Positions 11,601 through 25,125 of a stretch of 64,000 nt of DNA are shown here, in pieces. Each line of letters starts with the position of its first letter. The first letter of the stretch is position 1. The notes under the pieces were generated by a model that saw nothing but the letters and a program-made list of their open reading frames with translations, did no database searches and had not been told where the DNA came from. The stretch comes from Lepeophtheirus salmonis (taxonomy: Eukaryota > Arthropoda > Copepoda > Siphonostomatoida > Caligidae), in NCBI RefSeq assembly GCF_016086655.4, contig NC_052134.2, forward strand, positions 10,664,001 to 10,728,000, given 5' to 3'. Made by a program: the position numbers and the translations under genes.

Positions 11601-13139
11601 ATCACCAAGTTATATACAAATCCACTGCTGCCTCTCAATTTGCTATGAGAGTTATGAACAAGAGTGAATTAAAAGGCTATTTTACCAATGCTATTTGACC
11701 GCCATAAAAAGACCTAAATCACTCATTGGAGGCAGAATTGCACTTCTTGGGAATATAATACTCAAAATTTATTGCAAGATTTTTATAGATATGTCCATGT
11801 ACGTTGAATGGAGGAGACAGGTTTCATCCAGTGATTTCTACCATAGACTTATGATTGATACTGACCTCATCAGCGTGAAAATTGTTGCTCACTCCCCTGC
11901 ATGGGCTGCAGCTCAACTTATTATTTGGTCAGCTGTTCATTATTCAATGGGGATTCTATTCTGGATATAATCCAAGGCAAAGTTAAGAAGCCTATCTTTG
12001 AAGAATTTAGAGGAAGAAACCCTGGGAAAAAACATTTTACCTAATTGAGCAAACCCCTTTTACGATGGCTATTTTTACAACCCCTTAAACAAAGGTTTTA
12101 TTGTTCCTAGACCCTGGTATCTTAAAATGTCTTTTATTAAACTAATAAACGAAGCTCAATCTATTTGTGAATCTTATTTAAATTTGTTAGGACTTTGAGA
12201 GAAATGGAGAAAAATAATTTTATCTTCCTTTATGTATATTTCGGAGGATAGGAAATTTACCACTCAATTTCAGATGTTTGCCAATTGTATCAAATTTTAT
12301 AACCCATGCAAAGATTGTGGGAAATTTTTTAACAATATACTGCGTGCCTTTGTAGATTACAGGGTTGTCAAAATTCGACAACGATTCGTTCCCATCAACA
12401 TTAAGGGTCTTGAAAATTGACCTGTGAATTTAATCAAAGCTTCTATACTCTTCGGATTATCTCATAGGGAGAAGGAGTATCCACAGAAGTCTAAGGCCAT
12501 TGATTTTGCTTTATTAAACTCTAAGGCATTAATGCTGGAAAGCTTACACCCTATGAGCCAATATACCCTCACGAACTTAGAGCAATTTTTATGGCATCTG
12601 CTGCTAGATATACCACCCTTTCCTTGAAAATTCCCAGTGCTGATGACACTTCCTGGATCCCGGCGGTAAAAGAAGTGAAATTCTATCCATCGGTATCACT
12701 CCAACATAAGAAGCTACTCAAGTCTATTCTCAGAATCTTTAGAAATTTCTAACTCGGTCTTTTGATTGCTAGTATTTATTTTGGGTTCAATTATTTTTAT
12801 AAAGTGACTTTTATAGATGTGTTTTATTAAGAATGTTTTTTTTTATTATTACTGATGCACTTCGTTTTTTTGAATTTTTTTTTTTAAATCAATGACACTT
12901 AACTTCCCAGACCAGAATACACTGTTTTTTTTTTCATTTGGCCTTTACTAAAGTTCTTATATGAAGCAATAACTTTAAACTGTCATGTTTATTTATGTAT
13001 ATTTATTTACGTAATTACTTTCTGCATTTAAAAGAATGGGGAATAAAAAAAACGTAAAAAAAAAAGATTATTTGGTTAAAAGTTACTTAATGTTTTCAAA
13101 GTGAAACACTCAACCCAACTCCTACCCCTTAAAGACTTT

Positions 13140-14430
13140 TTGAACGACTCATGACAGAATTCAAATGTAAGGGCACTAAAAAATTCCGACTGCATTCTTC
13201 TCAAAGAAATTCAATTATATGCAACGACAATATTCAACGTTTGATCATGAGCTATTGGCGCCACTTTAAGCACTTACTTGAGGGGCAATCTGTCACAATT
13301 TTTATTAATCACATCCCGTTGGAGTCTGTAATTCATAGGGTGATAAAATATCAAAGTTATATCGTCCACAGTGCCATATTGGACTGATAACTGAATTTGT
13401 CCAAGATTTTCAGTGCATACATGTGCAAGATAACATAGTAGCAAACTGTTTATCTCGCTCTATATCTTCAGTAAACTCAATACTGTAAGACTTCCCAGCT
13501 TTTGTAGAGAAACAAAAGTGTGGATGGGATGAGGATACTAATTTCAAAGATTATTTTAACAATCATAAAAACAATTTCAAGTATGTTATGTTATCAAAAG
13601 ATCATTCACATCTTTGTGAGAGATCCACCTCGACCTTTTATACCAAAATCTTTATGCAATGATGCTTTCTTTATGTTTCACTCATTATCTCATCCTGGTA
13701 TTGAGTCTTCGATTAAAATAATTAACTTTCGTTATTTTTGGCCAGACTTGGACAGATACGTCATAGAACTAACTCAATCGGTTGTCAATATTACCGACCT
13801 GGCAGAGCATATTATAAGCAGTGACTTTCTTTCACTTTCTGCGGGGCATGACAACTCCAAAAAGATAACATTTATTTTAAATTCTTTATTAAATTCGAAC
13901 TTTTGTCTGGGTTCGGAACTACAGAGTAAGACGCCCTCTCGAATCCCCATATGTTGGTAGAGCAAAAGTAATTAAACATCATGATAAAACTTTTCTCATC
14001 AAGTTTCCTAGAGGTCGATGGATAGACTTTCTATACAAAGATTGAAACCTGCATTATTAGTGAATAGTAGAAAAAAGATTCAAAGCTCTAAAAAGCAAAG
14101 CTGTAATGAATGAAGATAAAGAACGCACATCCACACCTACTTATAAAATTGAAATGAATGGATTGAGAAGAAAAGTCAAGATTAAAAGAAACCCCGAATA
14201 TATTTATTTTTCATATTTTTAATTTTTTTAGTTAAGTCATTTTACCTCAGTTAGTATGAATGTGTATTTATTTGTCAATATTTATTATGTATGTAATGTT
14301 AGGCTCCCCTAGCTTGAGGGGGGACCTAATGTGGAGGACTTAATGCTATATATGTATGTTATTCGTATACATTCCTTGTTATTTCATATTTACCATTTCA
14401 GTCTTTGAAGAATATCCAAATAGAATACGC
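13140..14430 (+). mobile_element. Gypsy-type LTR retrotransposon, 3' pol fragment
   Basis: Starts just after the LINE tail. The 13151-13387 frame reads YWRHFKHLLEGQSVTIFINH.PLESV, the RNase H segment of Gypsy pol (family form 'fRh.leGr.ftiftDHkPL'), with Asp changed to Asn. The next frame gives DNIVANCLSRS (family 'DNvvADaLSR'), and 13665-13760 gives HSLSHPGIESSIK..NFRYFWPDL, the HHCC integrase finger with its cysteines lost. At about 13960-14045 a segment like the pol C-terminus follows (KTFLIKFPRGRWIDFLY). A purine tract (GAGGGGGGAC) near 14317-14326 followed by TGTGGAGGAC could mark the start of a 3' LTR. No 5' LTR, gag or protease is visible, so the copy is truncated. Confidence 0.72.
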
Positions 14431-16139
14431 ACAATAAGTTACACTTTTAGCAAAATTTGTATTCCTTCATAGAATAATTAATGAATTAATTTATTCTTCA
14501 ATTATAGAACCGGAATACGCATTTGTAGTTCATCAGCATAATTAAGCAATCTTTTAGATCTACCACTATTTCCACAATATAATCCCCATTCCTCCACACA
14601 TCTTTGTATCCCTTGTACTTTTTCTCTACTAATTTGGGTTGTTTGTGTAAGTAATGATCGACATCTTGTCCAAGTTGTTTCAACCTTTTAACAACATCTA
14701 ACTCCTCGAATCTTTTGAATTTGTTAACCCTTATGACAGTCATTTTTTTTTCTTTATTAAAATTATTTTTGTCAATACTTTTTAACTTTATGTTCACATT
14801 GATACAACTTTTGTCCACATTCTTAAACCCTTTTGAGGTCTTCTAATCTTCCTCTTATATCAATTTGAAATTTGTAGTAAACATCCGCTTGTCAATAAAA
14901 AAATATGGATTTGCTCCTATTAATTCAAGCTACTTAAAACCATATCATAATGCAATATCATAAACGTCATTATGCCTCAGACTTTCAATACGAAAGTGTT
15001 TTCCATTACTGTCTTCAAATAAAAGAAGAAAAAAAATCCCATTTAAAGTCAATAAATTTTCCTTCATTGACACTCTTTCTTTGCTTAAATCCCCTCGAAA
15101 ATAGTATACGAGGAGATGATTCAGAAGAATCCTTTGTTGTTCTTTCGTCTGGTGGTCTAACGGGTCGGAGCTTGGTCATCTTCACAATACACGTTTTTTA
15201 ATAAACAATGATATGGATTTTACCTTTTTAGGATGTAATTTCTAAATAGGTTGTCATTGATTTGTTCAAGTACACACAGACCTTGTACGGATTTATTGTA
15301 TAAGTACATCTTTAAGAACTGAGGATATGTTGAATTAATATGAATAATACTTGAATAAAATGCTTACTGAGGAACAAAGAGACTTATTATCCTTCATCTA
15401 CAGCTCTTACATTAAAACTCCTTCCAAAGTCTATGAATTTCGTTTAACATATTTATAAGTAATTGAGTCGGGATACATTTACCAAATTACTACATCACTT
15501 GTTATCATAGTTAAATATGACTCTCATAAGAATTTATGATCTCCACATCAATATTCAATAAAGAAATTACCGATTCCACTCAACACTTACAATGTGACAA
15601 AACTGTATAGAAATAGGATTGTTTCAGTATTTATTAACATTAAACGATTGACTATGTGCATTGAAAATTTTACATTCTATTAATATGACATTAAACAATA
15701 ATTTTTTATTATTATTATCAATTGTAAATAATAGTGTATTGCACTTTAATAAATATGCATTTATTTATGTGTTTCATTGATTTAATTTTATATTTTTATT
15801 TTGACTAAATTGTTTAGCCTTATAATATATTTCATAACTGATTAATTTACTACGATTTACACTTATTATAACTATATACTTCTAAATATCTAAGTATGTT
15901 GTCAACACTTAATATTTTTTTTGCCTACTCTCATTGGTCTAAGGTTAATGCCTCATAAGTACCTTGCATTAAAATCCATCAATATTATATTTTTTTTTTC
16001 AGAATGCCGTAGTAGTCACGAGGTATCAAAGTCTATACAAAGTGATTGTATGGCTTCAAGAAATTGATATGATTTCATATTTCTATGCAACAGGATTTGT
16101 GTGTCTAAAAAGTATTTGACAATCAAAACACCTGGATCA
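14431..16139. other. left-arm stretch with no recognised gene or partner
   Basis: I see no inverted partner in the right arm and no recognisable domain. A lysine-rich 106-residue minus-strand frame (14498-14818) is open but has no known motif. It could be chance in A+T-rich DNA. Confidence 0.5.
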
Positions 16140-16730
16140 GTAAAAACTGTTTGCTAAGATTATAATAGGGTCTCTTAAAAGCAAATAAAAACGAGGTTTA
16201 TGTCGTAAACAGAATAATTATAAATTAAGTAGTATACTATTTTTACAAAAACAATTTATGAATGTAGGTATGATACACAATTGTTCACTTTTACACAAGG
16301 ATGTGAAGGATTGAACACATTTTGCTGTTTGCCATATATATCCGGTTTCCATTTTTAATTTGTTCATTAATTCAATTGACAATAGTGAGTCATTCATGTT
16401 CTAGATCCTTCGTGACGAATTTGATGAATGAATCTATGTATCTGTTACGACTTATGTACTTCTTAAAAAGTACAAGATACAAAGTTTTCCTCTTTGTTCA
16501 TTCCATTACGTAAAAAATCAAGTATAAAATTTATGAATTAACAAGACAAGTCAAGTTTTTATTCCATTCAAATCGCTCTTTTGTTTTTAATCGGCCATCT
16601 TGCTAAATGAAGTAAACCGGGATCAAATCGATGTATCCAAACTTTATAAATTAAATATTTATCATTGAAATAAATGTGCCCCTCACGAGTCGGTTTTTTG
16701 TGATCAAGTAAAGCATTAACCAAAAAAGGC
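16140..16730. repeat. palindrome pair 2, left arm
   Basis: Inverted match to 37958-38560. Anchors include GTGAACAATTGTGTCTCATACCTACA on the right, matching a slightly changed form near 16265-16293, the TACTTTTTAAG word near 16460 (right 38210), and GTGATCAAGTAAAG at 16700-16713 (right about 37974-37987). It is clearly more diverged than pairs 1 and 3. It directly abuts pair 3 on this side. Confidence 0.85.
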
Positions 16731-18945
16731 TTATTGATTTATTCCTAGGTGACTATATATAAGGTATGTTGGTAAGAAATTTACAATACTGTCAGCTTGA
16801 AGACAGCTGCCAACTTTTTTTGATGACGTCACAAGGGAGCCAAGATCTGGGTTAGTGACTAGTGTTAACTCATATTATTCTAATAATTAAGTCTTCTTCT
16901 AGAGGTACTAGGCGTTTTTCTGCTGTGGCAACCTGTACAAATCCGTCAGATGTCCACTATTTTTGTAAATTTATTTAAAAATTTATGTTCTGATCTATAT
17001 TTCATTAAAAACAGCTTTCATTAATTTTTTTAAATTGTTTTTGTACCTTGATCGTTGGAGGGTAAAAATTAACGCTAAGAGTATTGTCTACTGAGAAAAT
17101 AAAATACTTTTTTATGAATTAATAGAATTTTTTTTTATTGAATTGTTTCCTATATATTCTGCTAGTGAGGAATCTGCCATGCAAATAAACAGAAGAAAAA
17201 TTAGTGAAAATACATATCTGGAATAAGTTTTGGAGAATCAATATATGACGGGATAATATTTCCCATTGTGCCCAATTTGCTAAGGTACACTCCCTATGAC
17301 GCAAAAAATGTACGCCCTGATAGAGAAAAAGAGAAGCATCCTGATCTGGAATGGAAAGAGGTTCAGTATATTACAAGATAGGTTGGTTAGTGCAGTCCTT
17401 AAGTGGGGGCTATGATCTGTCGATGTAAAAGTAGCATGAAGAAATATTAATTTAAAATGGCTCCAAGGGTTATGAAGTAGTACGGATACATGGGCTTTAA
17501 GGCTGAGAAGTCGGTTCAAAAAGGAAGTGGGGAGCCCATTTCAAATGAGAGTCTTTATGGGTGACAGAGAAAAGATAAAAGTGGCCAGGGGTTTGGAAAA
17601 AAGACTGCACGAGTCAGTTATGCTAAATATAATGTGGATGAAGTTCATTTTCTGACAATTGACTTTTCAGAAGCTAAGTTCATTATATATTTATCTATTG
17701 AAAGAGGAAAGACTCATTTCTTATATTTTTTTAAATCAATTCTTCTTCCTCATTTTGGGCATTTTAGAAATAAAAAAAACCGAAAATTAACATGGTAACT
17801 CTGACAATTTGAAGATTTTTTGAAAGAGAGCAGCTAAACTTTCTTTACTTTCCGTTAGATAAGCTACAACTTGATGTGACGAAGGAGGAGGGGAAGAAGG
17901 AAATAAAGTACACCATTTTAAATAACGAAAAACTATGAAAAATATGAGTTTTATTTTATCATTATATTGTTTAAGTGCATCTAAGTTTTGTTGTCCCATT
18001 TAAAAAAAAATATATATATTTGTATAATTTTCTGGTGTGTGATGTTCTTTCTATACTGAAATAAACTTCTCTTTGAGTACAAGAAAAACAAAGAAACCCT
18101 ACTTTACAGATCATTATCGCATCTAGACCATTGCAAAATCTTGAAAGTTTTAAAGGGATTTGACAACTAAGGAGCATGATGGTTCTTAAAATTCATTATA
18201 TTAACTATATACATATGCATGCTGTGTGGTTATTTAACTAACAATGATAAGATTAGCCAGTCTCGAAATTCGAAGTCGGACGGATGTTATGTAATCACCT
18301 CCGTTTGTAAGCAGTATACATAAGTTACAAAAACCAATTTTCTAAACTTTATAGAAAGATTATATTTGTTAACAGTAAGATGCCATTACATTTTGTAAGG
18401 TTAAAGTCCATGGTCTTAATTACGTTAAAAGTGCATAATTGACCATTGTTTTTGTAAAAAATTGATATATATATACATAACTCAAATTAGTCTTATCTTG
18501 TTGGTATTTCGAGAGAAGTTTGAGGTTTGCACTTGACTGAGTCCCCATTCTAGTTTTATAGATACCTATAACACGCAAAATCTTATCTAAATAATTTAAA
18601 TGTTGGCAAACTGTCCTTCGGAAAAAAAGTTTTTGATCAATTGTCCTAGAACTACAAATATATAAAAAAAGAACACGGTAAACAATAAAATTCATTACTC
18701 AATGGCTGATAATGATAAATTAATCATACTGATATATTTGTAGATCCCACTAACTTCTCATACTCTTCAAAAGTTAAACATCAAGATGGCTTATACAATT
18801 TTATGAAAGTACCTAATTAAGAAAACCGTTTCCTTTCGAGAGACAACGTAGTTTATTAGATATTTTTTTCGTAGCAGTACTTAAATAAAATACATAAATC
18901 ATCGATAAATAATTAAACTATCAATACATAGATAAATTAAAAATG
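16731..18945. repeat. palindrome pair 3, left arm
   Basis: Inverted match to 29040-33307. In the outermost 285 bases I count about 12 differences. Landmarks are GATGACGTCACAAGGGAGCC (about 16822-16841), ATCCGTCAGATGTCCAC (about 16943) and CGTCCGAC-type sequence near 18275. The partner contains an extra block of about 1.97 kb at 30482-32447. Open frames in this arm (for example 17280-17519 minus and 17787-17999 minus) have partners on the right, but most differences change residues, so I do not call them genes. Confidence 0.92.
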
Positions 18946-19335
18946 CAAAATCAGGTAAAATAAGAAGTAGTTATTTAAGTACTAAGAGATAAAAAGTCCT
19001 CCTCTGCAACGATGGAGTAAAGAAGCCACGGTTTCCTACAGAACTAATGGTTTTACTATTAAACATTAATAATAATAAACACTCCACAATTTTTGTCATT
19101 TCTCATTTTCTGTTCCTCCGTCAAAAGACAACACCTCTCGTACTCGATATCGCAGTTGCTGGATTGTTCTGGGCTCAGTCCGTTATGCCAATCGAGGAGG
19201 GTTCTTTTCAGTTCATCCTAGATCACAGCTTTGACTTCTTGGAGGAGTCTCTTCATTGCTTTTGGTTATGAATTTTAACTATTCACACAAAAAAATTGTA
19301 TCACTTCGTATTAGTCATTGAACCAACCTGAAAGA

Positions 19336-19651
19336 ATGGTAGTAATGGTTTGGATATTAATGATGATTTTTATTGGATCAAGTTTCTCTGACACATTCAA
19401 AGCATCAGGAAGCTCTGGAATAATGTTGTCAGCAAAAGTGACTTTTACAAGTCCCTCAAATTACAGGTAATTTTTTTTGAAAAATTCTTTCAAAATAATG
19501 GTTAAGTCATGTTAAATCATGCCACGAATGTAAGTTTTGTAAATCTAGAGGGACGATTGGCGTAATTCAAATCATTTTCTTTATTGCATATTTCAGGCAT
19601 TTTTTGAATCAGTTCCGTCTAATTTGCTGCCTGGATGCTTACTTTGCTTGA
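19336..19651 (+). CDS. possible small two-exon secreted peptide gene
   Basis: Very tentative. ATG at 19336 opens a hydrophobic N-terminus (MVVMVWILMMIFIGSSFSDT) that looks like a signal peptide, and the frame ends at a strong donor (TTACAG|GTAATT, 19466/19467). After 130 bases there is a pyrimidine-rich acceptor (GCATATTTCAG, ending 19596), and the phase carries on to a TGA at 19649-19651, giving 61 residues. The mature part has two adjacent cysteines and no recognised domain. There is no copy on the other arm and no promoter evidence. Chance is a real alternative. Confidence 0.15.
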
Positions 19652-20114
19652 GCGGTCTATTTGGACACTATATTTATTAACAAGCTTCATTGAAACCAAT
19701 ATTTCCCCATCACCTTTATTCGACAGTCCTCTCATATTGTCTTAGAAATTTAATTTATTAATTTCCTAATTCTATAAATGGTGTGGTGAATCTTGGCTAC
19801 TTTAAGTACAATTAGCGGTGCCTCCAAAGGATTAATTAGAATCATTTGTTCATGGAAATTAATATAATTTGTCGGAAAATGTATTTTATGGTCAATTTTG
19901 AGAAAAATTATTTTAGCTTCCTTTAGGGTTGACAAATATGCAATTTTATTACAATGACTCAGTACTATTTAGAGTTGGGCATAAGTTATATAAAGTAGAT
20001 TTTAATAATTAATTATGACTTAATCTATCTATAATGACATATGAGATTAAGAGAAGATTGATATGATTGAATCAAAACGGACATAGCTTTTTATAACTCA
20101 AAAACTGTAGAAAC

Positions 20115-20490
20115 TTATAACTGGAACGTGGAACGGAACACGGAACGGAACGAAAATATTGGCTGAACGATGAATGCTGAACGAAAAATTGGACTGAACG
20201 CTTACAAACCTGTTAATCGAATATTCATGTAAGCGCTCAATTCAGTTAATTAATGATTTTTAGTTAAGAAAACCTGCACAACCGGTCGGCTGGGATGTAT
20301 TTTTGGTATTATATGGGATTTATGATGCTCAAGGAAGCGGCTGTGGAAGAATTATTTCATTCATTAGTTAGAGTAGAATCAGGTGAACTGCTAATACGAA
20401 TCATCAGTAAAGGATTCAGTTCTTTTGATGATTCAGGTTTTTTAAAGATTCAGTTCCTTTAGGGAATCAGTTTTTTTGTTAAAATAGTTT
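20115..20490. repeat. degenerate short-word repeats (GGAACG then GATTCAG)
   Basis: At 20120-20200 the words GGAACG/GAACGA/TGAACG recur irregularly (GGAACGTGGAACGGAACACGG and similar). At 20408-20475 the words GATTCAGTT/GATTCAGG recur with varying spacing. These are fuzzy word iterations rather than a fixed-period tandem repeat. Confidence 0.6.
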
Positions 20491-22359
20491 AGTTGATGGG
20501 TTGGTAACTTTGCAGTTATTTGTGTGTGCAAATTAGAGTGCACTCAAAGTAGCAAACTAATGAACTACCATGCGATACACAAAAATATACTTCTTCACTT
20601 GAGTATATTCATATTTCGTGACGAAAAAGTGTAAATGGATATAAATATTTGATCGAGATTGAGTGATGTATTCTCTATATTTGGGAAACTTACGGTATAA
20701 ACGAATGAATCATTTATGCTATTGAGTCGGTTCAGTACGTTCTCTAAAAAGAGTTGTTCAAAAGAACGAATTGTTCGCGAATGACACAGAAGAAATGCAC
20801 TGGTACACGAACTCAAAGAGGCAAATATAAGAGAATCAACGATTCAACTGGCTTTCAATATCTAAAATGACATATACATTAATTCAATCCATCATTTTTT
20901 GCTCAAAAACATTTTGTTAACATTTTAAATATAATATCAAAATAAAAGTGCTGCTTAAAATTCTACGTGATCTTGATATAAAATTACAACTACGACAAAT
21001 ATTATAGCCTTATAGTTGTACAAAGTTCAAATAAGTTCACCAAGTGGAATTTATTATCAAAATAATATTTTTACCACAACATGTTGCATGATTCGAGCTT
21101 GTGCTCCTCCAAATGGCATAGAGCCTATTTTCACAGCCTTTTTTCAAATTAACAATGATGAAGAGCGTTTTTAAATTAAAGCTATGGCTTTCAGCTATCT
21201 AATGAGGTATTTTTAAACTTTTTAAATATATTCTTCTTGAAACCACGAGCCTCTGAAAAAAAGCATCCATTTTCAATTTTAATTAAATATAATTTTTTTT
21301 TGTTTGTTTATAATAAATATTTCTGAAATACAAATGTCTCTATTATTATTCGTCCATTTAAAAAAAAAGTTTCTTTAAGTGGTAAAAGTACAGGGATTCA
21401 GGCTTCTTTTTAAAATGATTTTTTTTCTTCTATCGAATTATTCTTTGGATAATACTCTGTATATAAAACGGTCCATAAATGTACAATATACCTATTAAAA
21501 GGAGATTATCATTCAATTTACTGCTTTTTTGGCTTTCTTGCTCTCAATTAATCCATTTTTCCTAAAGTTAATTAAAAACTTTTTGTTTCGCCATAAGAGT
21601 AGTTTATATATTTAGGTAAAAGGGTTAAAATGTACCTTTGCCCCCTTTTCTGGTTATTAAGCACCACTATTGTAGACAAAACTTTGAACTCTCAACATTT
21701 AATTGATATATTGGAAAATGTTATACTTAAAATTATATTTCAGTACTGATTTTACCGAACAAAACTTCATATCTGGGACTTTCAAGAAGGAAAGGAGGCG
21801 TCTCAACACAAATTTCTTCTATTCTCTTATAATACTGAACGTCTTAAAGATTTAAAAAATACATCTTATTATTTTGCTAATGTAATAGTGTTGTGTAAAA
21901 AAAAAATTCTAAAGTGATTACCCATGAATGTAGTGAAGAATAGTTCATAATATATTGACATTGATAAAAATAATAATTGAAGAACCAAACAGTTGGAGAT
22001 TGTATAGTGATTTTTTTAAAATACATAATTACAATTTCTTCAACTAAATATATTCCCCATTACTTTCAAATATACATCTATTTTACAATATAATTGGAGT
22101 CAAGGCAGATTTTTATTTGAAACTATCAGTCGAAGTCGAGAAGAATTAATCATAAAAGGTACGAATTACTAACTTGTATGTTTATAGTTGGGATCTTGTA
22201 TTCATGTCAACAAAAGTATCACTAAATACTTCTTTAGAAACAAAATTTACTGCAGACCCTATCAACACTTAAAGTAATTTATAAATGTACTATGTATGCA
22301 CATTATAAAGTTTGAGACTTACATTCATATTTTTAGATATGAGTGATGTAAAATTTTGA

Positions 22360-23045
22360 ATTTGCCATTAAATTTGAAAGTTTTATTTGAAACCATTAAG
22401 ATTTCTTCTTCTCTTATTAAATTTGATATGAAATAAAAAATAAACTTTCTTTAGTCAATGATTCATTGTCTTGTGATTTATAGCCTTCGAATGAGGAACA
22501 TGAAAATTAATGGATTTATCATACAACAGGGGACATATTGAGTTATTAAACCCAAACACAACGGCGTACCTTTTATAAATTTATTCTTGAGTCGCTATTA
22601 AAAAGGTGTCTCATTCTCCAGATAAAAATCTCTGGACAGAAAGGCCAAGCAAAAAGAAAACTTCAAAAAATAAACTAATAAATTAACCAAAAATTAAATG
22701 TGGAGCTCACTTCCTTCACTCACAAAGTAGAGTAGAGTAAGGCCAATAAAAAATTATTTGAATTGAACTTGAGTCTATTAAGAAAAATATCCAAAGAGAT
22801 AACTTTGGAGAAAATGTCTTCAGAAACACACTGTTCATTCAGAGGAAAGCGATTCAAAGAGGTTGACTTCCTCTTAACAATTGAAGAAATTTGAAAATTC
22901 AATTTTTATTCATTTTTTTAATTTTATTTCCTTTTCTACAAATTATAATTATAATTTTTTTAACTAGTTATTCTTTAATATTTATACTAATTATATAAAA
23001 ATGGATATTAATTTAGACATTTTGTAAGGATATCAGATTTATATA
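22360..23045. repeat. palindrome pair 4, left (inner) arm
   Basis: Inverted match to 28525-28965. Anchors are TAGCCTTCGAAT near 22482 (right ATTCGAAGGCTATTAA near 28838), ACTCACTTCCTTCACTCACA-type sequence near 22708 (right near 28610) and ATGGATATTAATTT near 23000 (right near 28552). The left copy has an extra segment of about 210 bases at about 22772-22983. Beyond 23045 I could not follow the pairing. Confidence 0.85.
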
Positions 23046-25125
23046 CATACATGATTATGTATATGCCAATGGGGCATGGCATATATAGCTATACACAATA
23101 TACTAATTCATGTGTATGTAGCTTCAACCAAGTACATGTACTAACCTAAACAAGTAATATCAAAGTTTATCGCAAAGTAAGTTTGATGTATGTAAGTCCA
23201 TTTTAGTTCACAGGATTTAACATATCTCTCATATTCAATAAATAAAATAAAAAATCAGATAAAAATTTGAGTCTTAACTTTTGTGTTCTAGTCGCAAGTT
23301 TATCAATTTGAAATAATTTCGAGTCAAAAGCCTAGAATTATGGATCCATGATTTGCCAATTGTTTTGCAAGTTAAACCCTAGCTAATATTGTTAGTTTTT
23401 TATCAAGTGAATAACAATATTTTAGCTTTGCCAAGTAAAACCTCTTTTCTAGGACTTTGTATAATATTTATGAAAAAGGAAGGATGATGCCTCTATCATA
23501 GACTTCATAAGAAACAGGGATCTCCATAAAAACACTGAAACTAAAGGTCGTGTGTCATACAGAACCAGAGAGAGCTACCTTTTATTTCTTAAACTATTTC
23601 ATTGAAATCCGTGAGTCCATTCCTACTTAAGTTAACTCTACTTCGTTTCTTACTCTAAAAAACCTATTTCATTGGTCAGTAAATCACGTAGAAATCACTT
23701 ATCTTTATCACATTTACATTAATTCTATTTATTCTCTACTATCACTGATGTACAGTCTACATGGACAATTAGAGAGGCTGGCCACTTTAACAAGCCCACC
23801 CTTCATTTTTTTATTACTTGTGAGTCTCTTTTCTCACCCAAAAACAAGTGGAAGATTATTCTAGAATCTTAAAGATAATATGCCTCGTTATGCTCCATAG
23901 TTTGAACTTGTTACATATCTACTTACCTAATAGGTTTAGTGACAGTTTAGTTCCTGCTCCTGACAGGAACTGGGATATAGTTTTATTGCCAGCCACATAG
24001 TTATCGCGTAAGTTAAATAAGATAAATATCACTAAAGACGAGTATTATTAAAGACAATTGTAGTTACATATTCAAACGTCATTGCATCATACTAGAAAAA
24101 TACTCATAAACATTCATTGAAAGAGCCTATAAGTAACTTGTTATGGTTCTCATAACTTGACTTGATACATTTGAAGTATGAATTCACAGTCCTGAATAAA
24201 CTACTTCGAGAGTTGAAGTCCTTTAGGTTATTACATAATGCAGCCTGTTTCGTTCTCTTTGGACAAGAAAGAAAATTTATGAAGAGACAAAAACCATCGT
24301 TCTATTGTAATTTCAGATTGCTTTAACTGTACTGAGCTTTACAGCTTTCTTCGCACTCTCCGACTACTTGAGATCGTGCCTGAATCCTCTCAGGGTTTTG
24401 TCAGCCAGCCACTTTTTCTTCTGACACATCTTGAATCATAACGAAGTGGAAATCGCTGCTCTTGCCTAGTATTATCCAAATGTTTGTTAATCAATCCAAG
24501 AGTCTTGTCAAATATATCATTTTGTAATAATATTATAATTGATAACGGACAATTAAGTGATTAGCACTTTTTCCATTGGAATCGCTGTCGTGTATGTTTA
24601 TTTTTCTTTTATTATAATATATATTATATTGGTAATAGGTATTATATCAATTTAAAATAATCTTGCCATTTTTTTTCACTTACACACTTTTTCTTTTTTT
24701 TCTACTGCCATTTTTCCTAAAATCTAAAAAAAAGGAATAAAAAAATAAGGATCTTTGGTAAATAAAAATATATATTAAGACAAGGAGCACTCTCCCTGAG
24801 TAAGTTTAAAGGACTCTAGGGAAAGAGCGGTTAATGGAAAAATAAACAATTGAATCTAAAACAAGGAAAACTATGTTACTAACACCGACCTATAATATCT
24901 TGTTATTGTTTTGACGTAGTCGTCCTTATTTTTCTCTTTTCACTAGGGCAAAATGGTCTGTTCAAACTGACTGCGTGTCTGGAGGAACCTGTAGCATTTT
25001 GCAATTTTAAACTAATCAGAATGGAGAACTACTCAATCCTACCTTCCTTGCCTTGAGTGTCCACTCCTTGCCATGGATCCTTGAATTAAGGTAACAACTG
25101 CAAAAACCTGCTGAAAGAAAGATAA
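23046..25125. other. left side of palindrome centre, no recognised gene
   Basis: I see no coding domain. Small hairpins occur (TATGCC...GGCATA near 23062-23083; GTTCCTG...CAGGAAC near 23953-23973). The sequence ends at the assembly gap. I see no inverted pairing with 25226-28520. Confidence 0.55.
23916..23942 (+). repeat. 27-base direct repeat, copy 1
   Basis: TATCTACTTACCTAATAGGTTTAGTGA with one mismatch recurs at 25956-25982 in the same orientation, on the other side of the gap. The flanks differ. It may be a terminal repeat of an element spanning the gap. Confidence 0.85.

Larger units (their letters stand above)
8440..13066 (+). mobile_element. degenerate non-LTR retrotransposon (LINE), near full length
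   Basis: A left-arm-specific insertion in the usual LINE order: an N-terminal open frame (8702-9283), an apurinic-type endonuclease (about 9455-10113), a reverse transcriptase (about 10560-11600), a long C-terminal region with a CKDCGK cysteine pair near 12310, and an A-rich 3' end (about 13034-13066). Several frameshifts and stops break it. No RNase H domain was recognised. Boundaries are approximate because no target-site duplication was identified. Confidence 0.75.
18946..22359. other. 3.4 kb left-arm-specific block
   Basis: The right arm has only about 75 bases here (28966-29040), so this is either an insertion on the left or a loss on the right. No transposase or polymerase motif is recognised. 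It contains two word-repeat stretches (20115-20220 and 20395-20490) and a possible tiny two-exon gene (19336-19651). The open frame at 19047-19271 has no recognised domain. Confidence 0.6.

Noticed and set aside
14498..14818. Lysine-rich 106-residue minus-strand frame
   Set aside because: No motif, promoter, splice pattern or second copy. Composition is typical of chance frames in A+T-rich DNA.
17280..17519. Open frame of 79 residues on the minus strand with a partner at 32519-32743
   Set aside because: The frame is partly preserved in both arms, but about 11 of 73 residues differ, nearly every base difference changes the residue, and the right copy ends early. That is neutral drift, not a conserved gene.
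17787..17999. Mirrored frames starting MGQQNLD (17787-17999 minus, 30079-30270 plus)
   Set aside because: Differences are mostly residue-changing, the ends differ, and there is no domain. Retained only because the arms are young.
18420..18695. Mirrored frames starting MNFIVYRVLF (18420-18695 minus, 29295-29513 plus)
   Set aside because: The right copy is frameshifted after about 60 residues and no domain is seen.
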